A stretch of DNA of 26,524 nt, from assembly GCA_900552585.1 (NCBI GenBank), contig USAB01000019.1, forward strand, positions 1 to 26,524. Direction: 5' to 3'. Shown here piece by piece: positions 14,969-24,584 of this stretch. Each line of letters begins with the position of its first letter. Position 1 is the first letter of the stretch. This DNA comes from an uncultured Coriobacteriaceae bacterium. GTDB taxonomy: Bacteria > Actinomycetota > Coriobacteriia > Coriobacteriales > Eggerthellaceae. The notes below the pieces were generated by a model. It ran no database searches. It saw nothing but the letters and a program-made list of their open reading frames with translations, and was not told the origin of the DNA. A program made the position numbers and the translations under genes.

Positions 14969-15913
14969 TCAGAGTACACATACCGCCACTATTGGAATCG
15001 TGACAAGGGAGAACAGAGTCGTCAGGAACATGCATTGGGAGACAGCAAGCAAATCGCCACCATACATGATGCACATCACTGTCCCCATCATGGCAGCAGG
15101 CATGGCGGTGATTAACGTTAACGTACCTAGCAGATAGGAATCCGCTATGAAAAAGCTCCCGAATGAATATACGATGGCCGGCGTAACAATAAGCCTAATA
15201 AACGCCGTTAAGTACGCCCATCCGCTCGAGAGCATTACCTTAACTTCATATTTAGCCAACGTCGATCCAATGACCAACATTGCCGCAGGTGCGGTCATGG
15301 CGCCAAGAAATGAGCAGGTTTGACCAATAAATCCGGAATCGTTCACACGCCATAGCGCCAAACACAAGGCAACAATACAGGAGATCATGGCGGGACTAAA
15401 TAGATTCTTTACCACATAGAGTAGTTGCTCTTTTTGCGAAAGCTTGATAGACCCAGAGCGCGAAATCATCCACGCTCCGACGCTATATAAAACTAACGAG
15501 CTGATGATGTTGTAGATGCTGGAGTACAAAACGGCTTGGCTACCCATGATAGCGCCTACAACAGCGAAGCCGACAAACGCTGTGTTGCCCATGGTGATGG
15601 TGAACTCATGTCCGCCGCGTTGATTCTCAGGTATTCGATACAATCGAGGAACTATCAGCGCAAGCACAATGATGGGAATAAACGTTAGAGCAGATACAAA
15701 TAGAATGTTCCAAATGACAGATTCGTCCGGCAGATTTTGATTGCTGAGAACAGAATTCAATACTGTCGCAGGACAGGTAATGTACATGATTATTTTCGAA
15801 AGAGAGCCATCGAATGGCTCTCCTACCCATTTCAGCTTTCGGGCAATATAACCAGCTGCAACTGTTACGAATAGAATGCCCATTGTGGCCCCGGCGTTCA
15901 TCAACGTATCCAT
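14969..15913 (-). CDS. AEC (auxin efflux carrier)-family transporter
   Basis: The 314-residue protein is almost wholly hydrophobic with about ten membrane spans in two halves. It has AEC features: VTVAAGYIARKLKWV in the first helices, MYITCPATVLNSVL, the MGNTAFVGFAVVGAIMGSQA stretch, and TAMPAAMMGTVMCIMYGGD near the end. AEC members in bacteria export or take up organic acids such as malate or malonate. The ATG at 15913 has GGAAGGAAC four bases upstream, better than the ATG five codons earlier. It follows the VOC gene by 62 nt and precedes the TRAP genes, so it may move an acid substrate or product of the same pathway. Confidence 0.88.
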   Translation of the reverse strand: MDTLMNAGATMGILFVTVAAGYIARKLKWVGEPFDGSLSKIIMYITCPATVLNSVLSNQNLPDESVIWNILFVSALTFIPIIVLALIVPRLYRIPENQRGGHEFTITMGNTAFVGFAVVGAIMGSQAVLYSSIYNIISSLVLYSVGAWMISRSGSIKLSQKEQLLYVVKNLFSPAMISCIVALCLALWRVNDSGFIGQTCSFLGAMTAPAAMLVIGSTLAKYEVKVMLSSGWAYLTAFIRLIVTPAIVYSFGSFFIADSYLLGTLTLITAMPAAMMGTVMCIMYGGDLLAVSQCMFLTTLFSLVTIPIVAVCVL

Positions 15914-15975
15914 GGCCGTTCCTTCCACAAAGACTCACATTGCTTGCTTGTGGGCAATTAGTAAGCAATCCGTTC

Positions 15976-16485
15976 CTATTGATAGACCTTTGTTACTGTC
16001 TCTATGACGAATCCAATCAGATTGGAAGTGTCGTAATAAGTAAATTTTCCTCCAGGATTCGTAATGGATTTTCCCTCCTGGTAAACACTGACTCCGCGCT
16101 CTATCAGCACCTTCGATAACGCATCATTGTCCTCAACGTCATTGAAACGAATATGGTGCAGGATAAACTTCTTGCCTGGATTTTCTTTAAGACAATCCGT
16201 CCAAATAGTATCGCCCGTGCTGGTGGGCTGGATGAATTCTAGCTGAACACCAAATCTGTTATAGCAAGCAATACGAACCGACGCAGGAATAGGCTTGTCG
16301 CGGTACCGTACGCCCTGGTAGATGAAATTCTCGGCGTAATCCGGATCAATATTGAAAATCTGTCGCATGTTTTCTATAAGTTCGTCCAGATCCGATACCA
16401 CCAATCCAATTTGGATGATGGTTTTCAGCTCATCTACATTGCATTGATTGTCATCCACAAGAACCCCATTTTTTGAAATACTCAT
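15976..16485 (-). CDS. VOC-superfamily (glyoxalase/methylmalonyl-CoA epimerase-like) protein
   Basis: The 169-residue protein has paired beta-alpha-beta-beta-beta modules of the vicinal-oxygen-chelate fold: IIQIGLVVSDLDELIENM, VQLEFIQPTSTGDTIW, ILHHIRFNDVEDNDALS and IGFVIETV. In methylmalonyl-CoA epimerase-like members the metal ligands fall at these strands. Here the first, usually His, is Gln (QIG); Glu (LEF), His (HHIRF) and Glu (VIE) are present. Substrate is unknown. The position in front of AEC and TRAP genes suggests a step on the transported compound. The ribosome site before the ATG is weak (AGAAAAAGCA). I could not define a convincing promoter in the 227 bp upstream. Confidence 0.82.
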   Translation of the reverse strand: MSISKNGVLVDDNQCNVDELKTIIQIGLVVSDLDELIENMRQIFNIDPDYAENFIYQGVRYRDKPIPASVRIACYNRFGVQLEFIQPTSTGDTIWTDCLKENPGKKFILHHIRFNDVEDNDALSKVLIERGVSVYQEGKSITNPGGKFTYYDTSNLIGFVIETVTKVYQ

Positions 16486-16652
16486 TGCTTTTTCTGTATT
16501 GCTTTATTTAATCATCATCCTGTATTTCTATAAATTCGCATTCCGTACCTGATATTTTCGCGACCGGAATAGATAGAACGAAGCACAGCCTCTCCAACGC
16601 TTACTTGAATTAATAGCAGCACTGCAAAACCTGAACATGATTAGAGCACAGA

Positions 16653-16684
16653 GAAGGCCTGCCCCTTATGCGAGACAAGCCTTC
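16653..16684 (-). terminator. Terminator-like hairpin downstream of aspS
   Basis: On the minus strand GAAGGCTTG pairs with CAGGCCTTC (9 bp, one G-T pair) about 30 nt after the aspS stop. There is no clear T tract. It separates the housekeeping operon from the AT-rich block. Confidence 0.4.
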
Positions 16685-16712
16685 CAGAAAGACAATTTAT
16701 GTACTGTAGCGC

Positions 16713-18500
<1,788 letters not shown>

Positions 18501-18534
18501 TGCCTATTCTTTCTCCTTCTATCCGTTCGGCGCG

Positions 18535-18566
18535 GACCGCCCGCAGCCAACGGGCCGCGGGCGGTC
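18535..18566 (-). other. GC-rich hairpin in the hisS-aspS gap
   Basis: GACCGCCCGC and GCGGGCGGTC form a perfect 10-bp stem with a 12-nt loop, 34 nt before the aspS start. No T tract follows on the minus strand. It may act as an mRNA processing or stability element, or weak attenuator, between hisS and aspS. Confidence 0.45.
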
Positions 18567-18601
18567 TTCCAACGCACGTATTACCTACCGCTTCCCTGCG
18601 G

Positions 18602-19987
18602 TTACGCCTGCGGGTTCGCCCCGCCGTTGATACTCTTCAGCATAGTCGAGATCTCACTGTCCGAGACTCCCTGCATAAGGAATCCGTTCAGCGCCTTGGC
18701 CGCTTTGTCCAGCGGGATAGTGTACTCCGAATGCGAGGCCATGTTGCGCATCTTGATGCAGTTCTGCGCCAGCTCGTCCGGACCCAGCACCACCACAAAG
18801 CTCGCATGCAGCTTGTTCGCCTGCTTGAACTGGCTCTTCAGGCTGCGATGTTGATGGTCCATGTCGCCCACCAAACCCGCATCGCGCAGCGTCTGCAGGA
18901 TGGCGAACGCCTGCGGGCGAACGCTGTCGTCCACGCAAGCGATGTAGAAATCGTACGTCAGCGCCGGCTTGAACTCCAAGCCATGAGCCTTCAGCGCCAG
19001 CAGGCAGCGCTCGTAGCCCAGCGCGAACCCGAACCCGGGGGCGGGCTGGCCGCCGATCTCCTCCATCAGTTTGTCGTAGCGGCCGCCGCCGCCGATGGCG
19101 TTCTGAGAACCCATGCCCTCAGCGACCTGTACCTCGAACACCGTGCGGGTGTAGTAGTCAAGGCCGCGAACCAGCGTATAGTCTTCCTCGTACTGCAGGC
19201 CGGATGCCTTCAGCAGGTCAAGGACCTTATGGTAATGGTCGCTGCATTCCTGACACAGATGGTCCGTGATACGCGGCGCCTGCGCCATGACGGCGCGGCA
19301 GCCTTCCTTCTTGCAGTCGAATGCGCGCAGCGGGTTCGTGTCCGCGCGGCCGACGCATTCCTCGCACAGGCGGTCGGCATTCGCCAGGATGAACGAGCGC
19401 ACGCTTTCGCGATATGCCGGACGGCAGTTCTCGCATCCCATTGAATTCACCAGAAGGTGCATGGCGTCCGTGGGAATGCCCAGCTTCGCGTAGAAGCGCA
19501 TGAGCATGACGATGCCCTCAGCGTCGATGGTGGGGTCCTCCGCGCCCAGGCATTCCACACCCACCTGGTTGAACTGGCGCTGGCGCCCCGCCTGCACATT
19601 CTCCGCACGAAACATAGGGCCCGCGTACATGAGCTTCACGGGCAGGCCGCCGGGCTGCAGCAGCCGGTTCTCCGCAACAGCGCGCACGACGCCGGCCGTG
19701 CCCTCGGGGCGCAGGCTGAAGCGGCTGCTCTGCTTCACGTGCGCACCCGCGATAAGCTTCGACAGGTTGTCGCCGGAAAGCGCCTCGTACATCTCCTTCG
19801 ATACCACGTCCGTGCTGGTGCCGATGCCGCGCACGAACAGGTCGGTGCGCTCGAAAATCGGCGTCTCCAGGAACTGGTAGCCGTAGCGTCCGAAGATGTC
19901 GCGCGCGGTTTCTTTGAAGTACAGCCAGAACCGTGCCTCATCGGGCAGGATGTCCTGGGTGCCTTTGGGTCGCTGGATAATGGCCAT
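18602..19987 (-). CDS. hisS: Histidyl-tRNA synthetase with cysteine-rich insertion
   Basis: The 461-residue class II synthetase shows PKGTQDILP near the N-terminus, motif 2 (FSLRPEGTAGVVRA), GRQRQFNQVGVE, the histidine-specific LVRGLDYYTRTVFE, motif 3 (GFGFALGYERCLLAL) and a C-terminal anticodon domain from about residue 350. Between the core motifs (185-248) lie eight cysteines: C185/C188, C208/C211, C225/C230 and C245/C248. They are spaced like zinc ligands, whereas the B. subtilis protein largely lacks them. The ATG overlaps the leuB stop by one base (TAATG). aspS follows after 101 nt. Confidence 0.96.
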   Translation of the reverse strand: MAIIQRPKGTQDILPDEARFWLYFKETARDIFGRYGYQFLETPIFERTDLFVRGIGTSTDVVSKEMYEALSGDNLSKLIAGAHVKQSSRFSLRPEGTAGVVRAVAENRLLQPGGLPVKLMYAGPMFRAENVQAGRQRQFNQVGVECLGAEDPTIDAEGIVMLMRFYAKLGIPTDAMHLLVNSMGCENCRPAYRESVRSFILANADRLCEECVGRADTNPLRAFDCKKEGCRAVMAQAPRITDHLCQECSDHYHKVLDLLKASGLQYEEDYTLVRGLDYYTRTVFEVQVAEGMGSQNAIGGGGRYDKLMEEIGGQPAPGFGFALGYERCLLALKAHGLEFKPALTYDFYIACVDDSVRPQAFAILQTLRDAGLVGDMDHQHRSLKSQFKQANKLHASFVVVLGPDELAQNCIKMRNMASHSEYTIPLDKAAKALNGFLMQGVSDSEISTMLKSINGGANPQA

Positions 19988-21093
19988 TACAGGTATTCGA
20001 CCACCTTATCGCCCATGGCGACGGTACCCAGGATCATGTCCTTCGGGGTGTCAGCGTTCGCCAAATCGCCCGTGCGGTAGCCGTCGGCCAGAACCTTCTC
20101 AACCGCATTCGCGATGTCGTCGGCCGCATCCTGCATGTCGAAGCTGTAGCGCAGCATCATCTCTACGGACAGGATCTGGGCCAGCGGGTTCGCAATGCCC
20201 TTGCCCGCGATGTCGGGAGCGCTGCCGTGGCTGGGCTCGTACAGCGACGTGCTCTCGCCCAGGCTGGCGGAAGCCAGCATGCCCAGCGAGCCGGTCAGCA
20301 TGGATGCCTCGTCGGACAGGATGTCACCGAACGTGTTCTCCGTCACCACGACGTCGAATTGGCGCGGGTTGTTGATCAGCTGCATGGCGGCGTTGTCCAC
20401 CAGCATGTCCACGACCTCGACCTCCGGGTAATCCTTCGCCACGCGGTGCACGATCTCGCGCCACATGCGACTGGATTCCAGGACGTTCGCCTTGTCGATG
20501 TTGTGGACCTTCTTGCGGCGCTTCATGGCGGAATCGAAGGCGGTGCGGGCGATGCGTTCGACCTCGAACTCCTTGTAGTCCATGGTGTCGTAGGCGCGCT
20601 GGCCCTTGCCGCCGTTCACGCCGTAGCCTTCCACGTCGTACTCGCGATCGCGGGCGCCGAAGTACAGGCCACCGGTCAGTTCGCGGACGATGTTCAGGTC
20701 AACACCCTTGATGACCTCGGGCTTCAGCGTGGAGGAGTTGATCAGGGAATCGTACGCCTTCACGGGGCGCAGGTTCGCGTACAGGCCCAGGCCCTTGCGG
20801 ATGCCCAGCAGACCCTGCTCGGGACGGGGCTTCGAGGGATCCGTGGTGTCCCATTTCGGGCCGCCGACGGCGGCCAGCAGCACAGCGTCGGAAGCCTTGG
20901 CGGTCTCCAGCGTCTCGTCCGGCATGGCGGTGCCGGTCTGGTCGATGGCGATACCGCCCAGCAGCGCCTCCACGTACGTGAACTCGGTGTTGTACTTCTT
21001 GCCGATTGCGTTCATGACCTTCACGGCCTCGGCCATGATCTCGGGGCCGATGCCGTCGCCGGGAAGCAGGCAGATCTGATAGCTGTTGCTCAT
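19987..21093 (-). CDS. leuB: 3-Isopropylmalate dehydrogenase
   Basis: LeuB oxidatively decarboxylates 3-isopropylmalate with NAD+, the third step of leucine synthesis. At 368 residues it shows LLPGDGIGPEIM, the AVGGPKWD loop, LRxxLxLYANLRP (here GIRKGLGLYANLRPVK), RELTGGLYFG and the Mg-binding aspartates in TENTFGDILSDEASML, followed by EPSHGSAPDIAGKGIANP. The ATG follows AAGGAGAGACGAAGCAA. It comes 103 nt after leuD, and its stop overlaps the start of hisS by one base. Confidence 0.97.
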   Translation of the reverse strand: MSNSYQICLLPGDGIGPEIMAEAVKVMNAIGKKYNTEFTYVEALLGGIAIDQTGTAMPDETLETAKASDAVLLAAVGGPKWDTTDPSKPRPEQGLLGIRKGLGLYANLRPVKAYDSLINSSTLKPEVIKGVDLNIVRELTGGLYFGARDREYDVEGYGVNGGKGQRAYDTMDYKEFEVERIARTAFDSAMKRRKKVHNIDKANVLESSRMWREIVHRVAKDYPEVEVVDMLVDNAAMQLINNPRQFDVVVTENTFGDILSDEASMLTGSLGMLASASLGESTSLYEPSHGSAPDIAGKGIANPLAQILSVEMMLRYSFDMQDAADDIANAVEKVLADGYRTGDLANADTPKDMILGTVAMGDKVVEYL

Positions 21094-21196
21094 TTGCTTC
21101 GTCTCTCCTTGGGTTGCTTGCTGGTTTCTTGCGTTGCAAGCGACCGGAGCGCGCCGCCCCGGCCGCGTATTGCCTATGGCAGGTAGACGGATGCGC

Positions 21197-21706
21197 CTAC
21201 TTCCCCGCCTTCTGGTCGGCGAGGATCTTCTTCGTGCGATTCACCAGGCCGCCCTGCTCGATGATGTCCTTGATGAACGGCGGGAACGGCTCTGCCTGGA
21301 ACGTCTGGCCCGTGGTCTCGTCCACGATGATGCCGGCGTCGGCGTCAACGGACACCGTGTCGCCGTCCTTGATGGCATCCACGGCTTCGGGGCACTCCAG
21401 AATAGCCAGGCCGATGTTGATGCTGTTGCGGTAGAAGATGCGCGCGAAGCTCTTCGCGATGACGGCATCCACGCCGGCGGCCTTGATGCAGATGGGTGCA
21501 TGCTCGCGGGACGAGCCGCAGCCGAAGTTCTCCTCGGCCACGATGATGTCGCCGGGCTTGACCTTCTTCACGAAGTCGACGTCCAGGTCCTCCAGGCAGT
21601 GCTTCGCCAGCTCGGCGGGATCGGACGTGTTCAGATAGCGGGCCGGGATGATGACGTCGGTGTCGATGTCGCGGCCGTAGCGGTGTGCGGTTCCTTCGAA
21701 TTTCAT
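21197..21706 (-). CDS. leuD: 3-Isopropylmalate dehydratase, small subunit
   Basis: This is the swivelling-domain subunit that forms isopropylmalate isomerase with LeuC. The 169-residue protein has the short, archaeal-type layout that pairs with type-2 LeuC. Signatures are GRDIDTDVIIPARYL, ENFGCGSSREHAP and FARIFYRNSINIGL. The ATG at 21706 has AAGGAG at ideal spacing. The frame remains open further upstream only because it overlaps leuC; those codons are not leuD. It starts 26 nt after the leuC stop. Confidence 0.96.
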   Translation of the reverse strand: MKFEGTAHRYGRDIDTDVIIPARYLNTSDPAELAKHCLEDLDVDFVKKVKPGDIIVAEENFGCGSSREHAPICIKAAGVDAVIAKSFARIFYRNSINIGLAILECPEAVDAIKDGDTVSVDADAGIIVDETTGQTFQAEPFPPFIKDIIEQGGLVNRTKKILADQKAGK

Positions 21707-21732
21707 TAGTTCGCTCCTTGGCTCTTGTTCGA

Positions 21733-23004
21733 CTAGTCGATGTCTTCCGGCAGCGCAATGTGACCGGCGATGGCGCTGGCTGCGGCAACGGCCGGGTTCG
21801 TGAGGTAGACCTCGCTTGTGGGATCGCCCATGCGGCCCACGAAGTTGCGGTTCGTGGTGGCCACGGAGCGCTCGCCGGCAGCGAGGATGCCCATGTAGCC
21901 GCCCAGGCACGGGCCGCACGTGGGGGTGGAGACGGCGCAGTTCGCATCCAGGAAGATCTCCGTCAGGCCCTCTTCGATGCACTGGCGGTACACCTGCTGC
22001 GTTGCGGGGATCACGATGCAGCGGACGTTCGGGTTCACCTTATGGCCGCGCAGCACGGCAGCGGCCTGGCGCATGTCCTCGATGCGGCCGTTCGTGCACG
22101 AGGAGCCGATGACGGACTGGTCGATGGTCACGTCGCGGGAATCCGCAACAGGGCGCGCGTTCGACGGCAGGTGCGGGAACGACACCGTGACGGGGATGTC
22201 GGCGGCGTTGATCTCGTAGACATGCTCGTACACCGCGTCGGGGTCGGAGTGGTACTCCACGTACGGACGCTCCGTGCGACCGTCCATATAGGCGCGCGTA
22301 ACGTCGTCGACCTCGATGAGGCCCGCTTTGCCGCCCGCCTCGATGGCCATGTTCGAGATGGTCATGCGGCCTTCCATGGACAGGCTGCGGATGGCCGAGC
22401 CCGTGAACTCCATGGCCTTGTACAGCGCGCCGTCCACGCCGATCATACCGATGATGTACAGAATGATGTCCTTGCCCGTAACGCCGGGGTTCAGCGTGCC
22501 TTCGATGTTGAACTTCAGCGTTTCCGGCACCTTGAACCAGGCGCGGCCCGTGGCATAGCCCACAGCGGCGTCCGTAGAACCTACGCCCGTGGAGAAGGCG
22601 CCCAGCGCACCGTACGTGCAGGTGTGGCTATCGGAGCCGATGATCAGGTCGCCGGCGCCCACAACGCCCTGCTCGGGCAGCAGCGCATGCTCGACGCCCA
22701 TGCAGCCGACCTCGTAATAATGGGTGATGCCCTGTTCGCGGGCGAACTCGCGAACGACCTTGGCCTGCTCGGCGCTCTTGATGTCCTTGTTCGGAACGTA
22801 ATGATCGGGGACCAGGGCGATCTTCGTCGGATCGAACACCTTCTCGCAGCCGATCTTCCTGAACTCGCGAATTGCGATGGGCGCGGTGACGTCGTTGGAC
22901 AGGACCAGATCCAGATCGCATTCGATCAGCTGCCCCGGTTTGACCTCATCCAGGCCCGCGTGAGCGGCGAGAATCTTCTCTGCCATAGTCATAGGACGTG
23001 CCAT
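21733..23004 (-). CDS. leuC: 3-Isopropylmalate dehydratase, large subunit (LeuC type 2)
   Basis: LeuC carries the [4Fe-4S] cluster that isomerises 2- to 3-isopropylmalate. The 423-residue length and sequence match the shorter archaeal/LeuC2 type. Cluster cysteines are C303 (GSSCTNGR) and C363/C366 (TPTCGPCLGGY). The aconitase-type motif IIGSDSHTCTYGALGAF lies near residue 121. The start MARPMTMAEKILAAHAG is preceded by AAAAGGAGATAAC. It is the first gene of leuC-leuD-leuB-hisS-aspS; leuA is not in the window. Confidence 0.97.
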   Translation of the reverse strand: MARPMTMAEKILAAHAGLDEVKPGQLIECDLDLVLSNDVTAPIAIREFRKIGCEKVFDPTKIALVPDHYVPNKDIKSAEQAKVVREFAREQGITHYYEVGCMGVEHALLPEQGVVGAGDLIIGSDSHTCTYGALGAFSTGVGSTDAAVGYATGRAWFKVPETLKFNIEGTLNPGVTGKDIILYIIGMIGVDGALYKAMEFTGSAIRSLSMEGRMTISNMAIEAGGKAGLIEVDDVTRAYMDGRTERPYVEYHSDPDAVYEHVYEINAADIPVTVSFPHLPSNARPVADSRDVTIDQSVIGSSCTNGRIEDMRQAAAVLRGHKVNPNVRCIVIPATQQVYRQCIEEGLTEIFLDANCAVSTPTCGPCLGGYMGILAAGERSVATTNRNFVGRMGDPTSEVYLTNPAVAAASAIAGHIALPEDID

Positions 23005-23045
23005 GTTATCTCCTTTTGCCTTCCACGTGATTCCGTAACTCCACG

Positions 23046-23074
23046 TATAAACTGTTTAATTGTAACGGTTTGAA
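23046..23074 (-). promoter_or_regulatory. Candidate promoter of the leuCDB-hisS-aspS run
   Basis: On the minus strand TTCAAA (23074-23069) and TTTATA (23051-23046) are 17 nt apart, about 40 nt before leuC. A TATACG two bases further is an alternative -10. Two CCACGT repeats (23023 and 23041) follow in the leader region. Confidence 0.4.
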
Positions 23075-23213
23075 GACGAACGCGGCACCCGTTTCAGCGC
23101 GGAATCGCAATCGGCAGCGCAATCCACAGATTACATGCAAACATGAATGCCGACGAATGCCTTCGTCCGGGCGGTGTAGTAGCATGGCAGCATATCGGCC
23201 GGAAGGAACTATT

Positions 23214-24488
23214 ATGACCGACTACGCAAAGAACCCCGCTGCAGCTGAGACGGCTGCAGCAATTCGCAAGGCTGCCGGAGAGCTGGAAGACCAGATTATC
23301 TCCTGGCGCCGTCACCTGCATGCACACCCTGAAGTCGGGGCGCACGAGGTGCAGACCTCCGCATTCGTACGCGAACAGCTGGACAAGCTCGGCGTACCCT
23401 ACCGCATGGTGAAGGGAGCACGGCCCGAACCTTACACCGCCGAGCGACCGGACTTCATCGGAACCGGCATCATCGCCACCATCGCCGGCGCTGCCCCGGG
23501 CGCCTATGACGAGAACGGCAACCCGGCGCGGCGCATTGCGCTGCGCACGGACATGGACGCACTGCCCATCAGGGAGCGCACGGACTTCGATTTCAAATCG
23601 CAGAACGAAGGCGTCATGCATGCCTGCGGCCACGACTGCCACATGGCCATGATGCTGGGCGCCGTCAACGTGCTATGGCAGATGCGCGACAAACTGCACG
23701 GTGAGGTGCGCATCATCTTTCAGCCCGCCGAGGAGATCTCTATCGGCGCACGCGACATGATTGCGGCCGGCGCCCTGGATGGCGTCGAGGCCATCTACGG
23801 CCAGCACATCTGGAGCGAAGTGCCCACCGGCACGTTCTCGTGCGAGGCAGGTCCGCGCATGGCGAACACGGACTGGTTCCGCATTGATGTGGAGGGCGTG
23901 TCGGCGCATGGATCCATGCCGCACAAGGGCGTGGACGCCATCGTGGTTGCCGCCGAAATCATCGATTCGCTGCAGGTGCTGGTCTCGCGCCGCACGTCGC
24001 CGTTCGAGCCCGTGGTCATCACGATCGGCGAGGTCCACGGCGGCACGGCCCGCAACATCATGGCGGGCAGCGCCTACCTTACAGGTACGCTGCGCACCTG
24101 GCATCGCGATGTGCGCGAGCGCATCATCGACGCCATGGAGCGCATCGCCGGCAAGACATCGCACGCATTCGGAGCGGACATCAACTTCAGCTTCGAGCCG
24201 GGCAACCCCGCCGTGGTGAACGACGAGGCCTGCAGCGTGGCGGCGAAGCAAGCGGTAGAGGAAGTGCTGGGCGAAGAATACCTCGGCACGTACGAGGGAA
24301 CGCTTGCCGGCGAGGATTTCGCCGAATACCTGCAGCGCGTGCCCGGCGTCTTCGTATTCGTGGGTACGAAGAATCCGGAAATCGGCGCCGTGCACCCGCA
24401 GCACAGCTGCTTCTATACGATCGATGAAAAAATGCTGGCAAAAGGTTCCATGGTCGCCGCCCAATGGGCATGCGACATGCTATCCTGA
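23214..24488 (+). CDS. M20-family amidohydrolase/peptidase (aminoacylase-like)
   Basis: The 424-residue protein belongs to the M20D-type amidohydrolases, cytoplasmic metal enzymes that cleave N-acyl amino acids or related amides. The metal-site motifs are RTDMDALPI, HACGHDCHMAMMLG (C138, H140), FQPAEE (E173/E174), YGQHIW (H198) and a C-terminal VHPQHSCFYTIDE. The dimerisation domain contains GVSAHGSMPHKGVDAI. The ATG has GGAAGGA six bases before it; an in-frame extension to 23070 lacks conservation. It is divergent from leuC and ends in a strong terminator, so it is probably monocistronic. The natural substrate cannot be told from the sequence. Confidence 0.92.
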   Translation: MTDYAKNPAAAETAAAIRKAAGELEDQIISWRRHLHAHPEVGAHEVQTSAFVREQLDKLGVPYRMVKGARPEPYTAERPDFIGTGIIATIAGAAPGAYDENGNPARRIALRTDMDALPIRERTDFDFKSQNEGVMHACGHDCHMAMMLGAVNVLWQMRDKLHGEVRIIFQPAEEISIGARDMIAAGALDGVEAIYGQHIWSEVPTGTFSCEAGPRMANTDWFRIDVEGVSAHGSMPHKGVDAIVVAAEIIDSLQVLVSRRTSPFEPVVITIGEVHGGTARNIMAGSAYLTGTLRTWHRDVRERIIDAMERIAGKTSHAFGADINFSFEPGNPAVVNDEACSVAAKQAVEEVLGEEYLGTYEGTLAGEDFAEYLQRVPGVFVFVGTKNPEIGAVHPQHSCFYTIDEKMLAKGSMVAAQWACDMLS

Positions 24489-24500
24489 GCCATCGCAACA

Positions 24501-24528
24501 AACCTGCGGCCCTCTGCCGCAGGTTTTG
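24501..24528 (+). terminator. Intrinsic terminator after the M20 gene
   Basis: AACCTGCGGC/GCCGCAGGTT forms a perfect 10-bp stem with a 5-nt loop, followed by TTTTG, 12 nt after the stop. Confidence 0.85.
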
Positions 24529-24584
24529 CAAATCGCATCCGATACGAAATCCTAACAGCAGACTCCCCCGCTAAGGAGGTACGC

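Noticed and set aside
14832..15137. 101-codon plus-strand frame near the AEC gene 3' end
   Set aside because: Overlaps the 3' end of the AEC gene antisense, has no recognisable domain, and its first half lies in AT-rich spacer where open frames arise easily.
23020..23050. CCACGT direct repeats upstream of leuC as an operator
   Set aside because: Two 6-bp copies are weak evidence, and no third copy or known leucine regulator site supports it.
21685..23073. 462-codon open frame on the plus strand opposite leuC
   Set aside because: It is antisense to LeuC, whose motifs and ribosome site are clear. The low-complexity Arg/His/Ala/Val composition marks a shadow frame.
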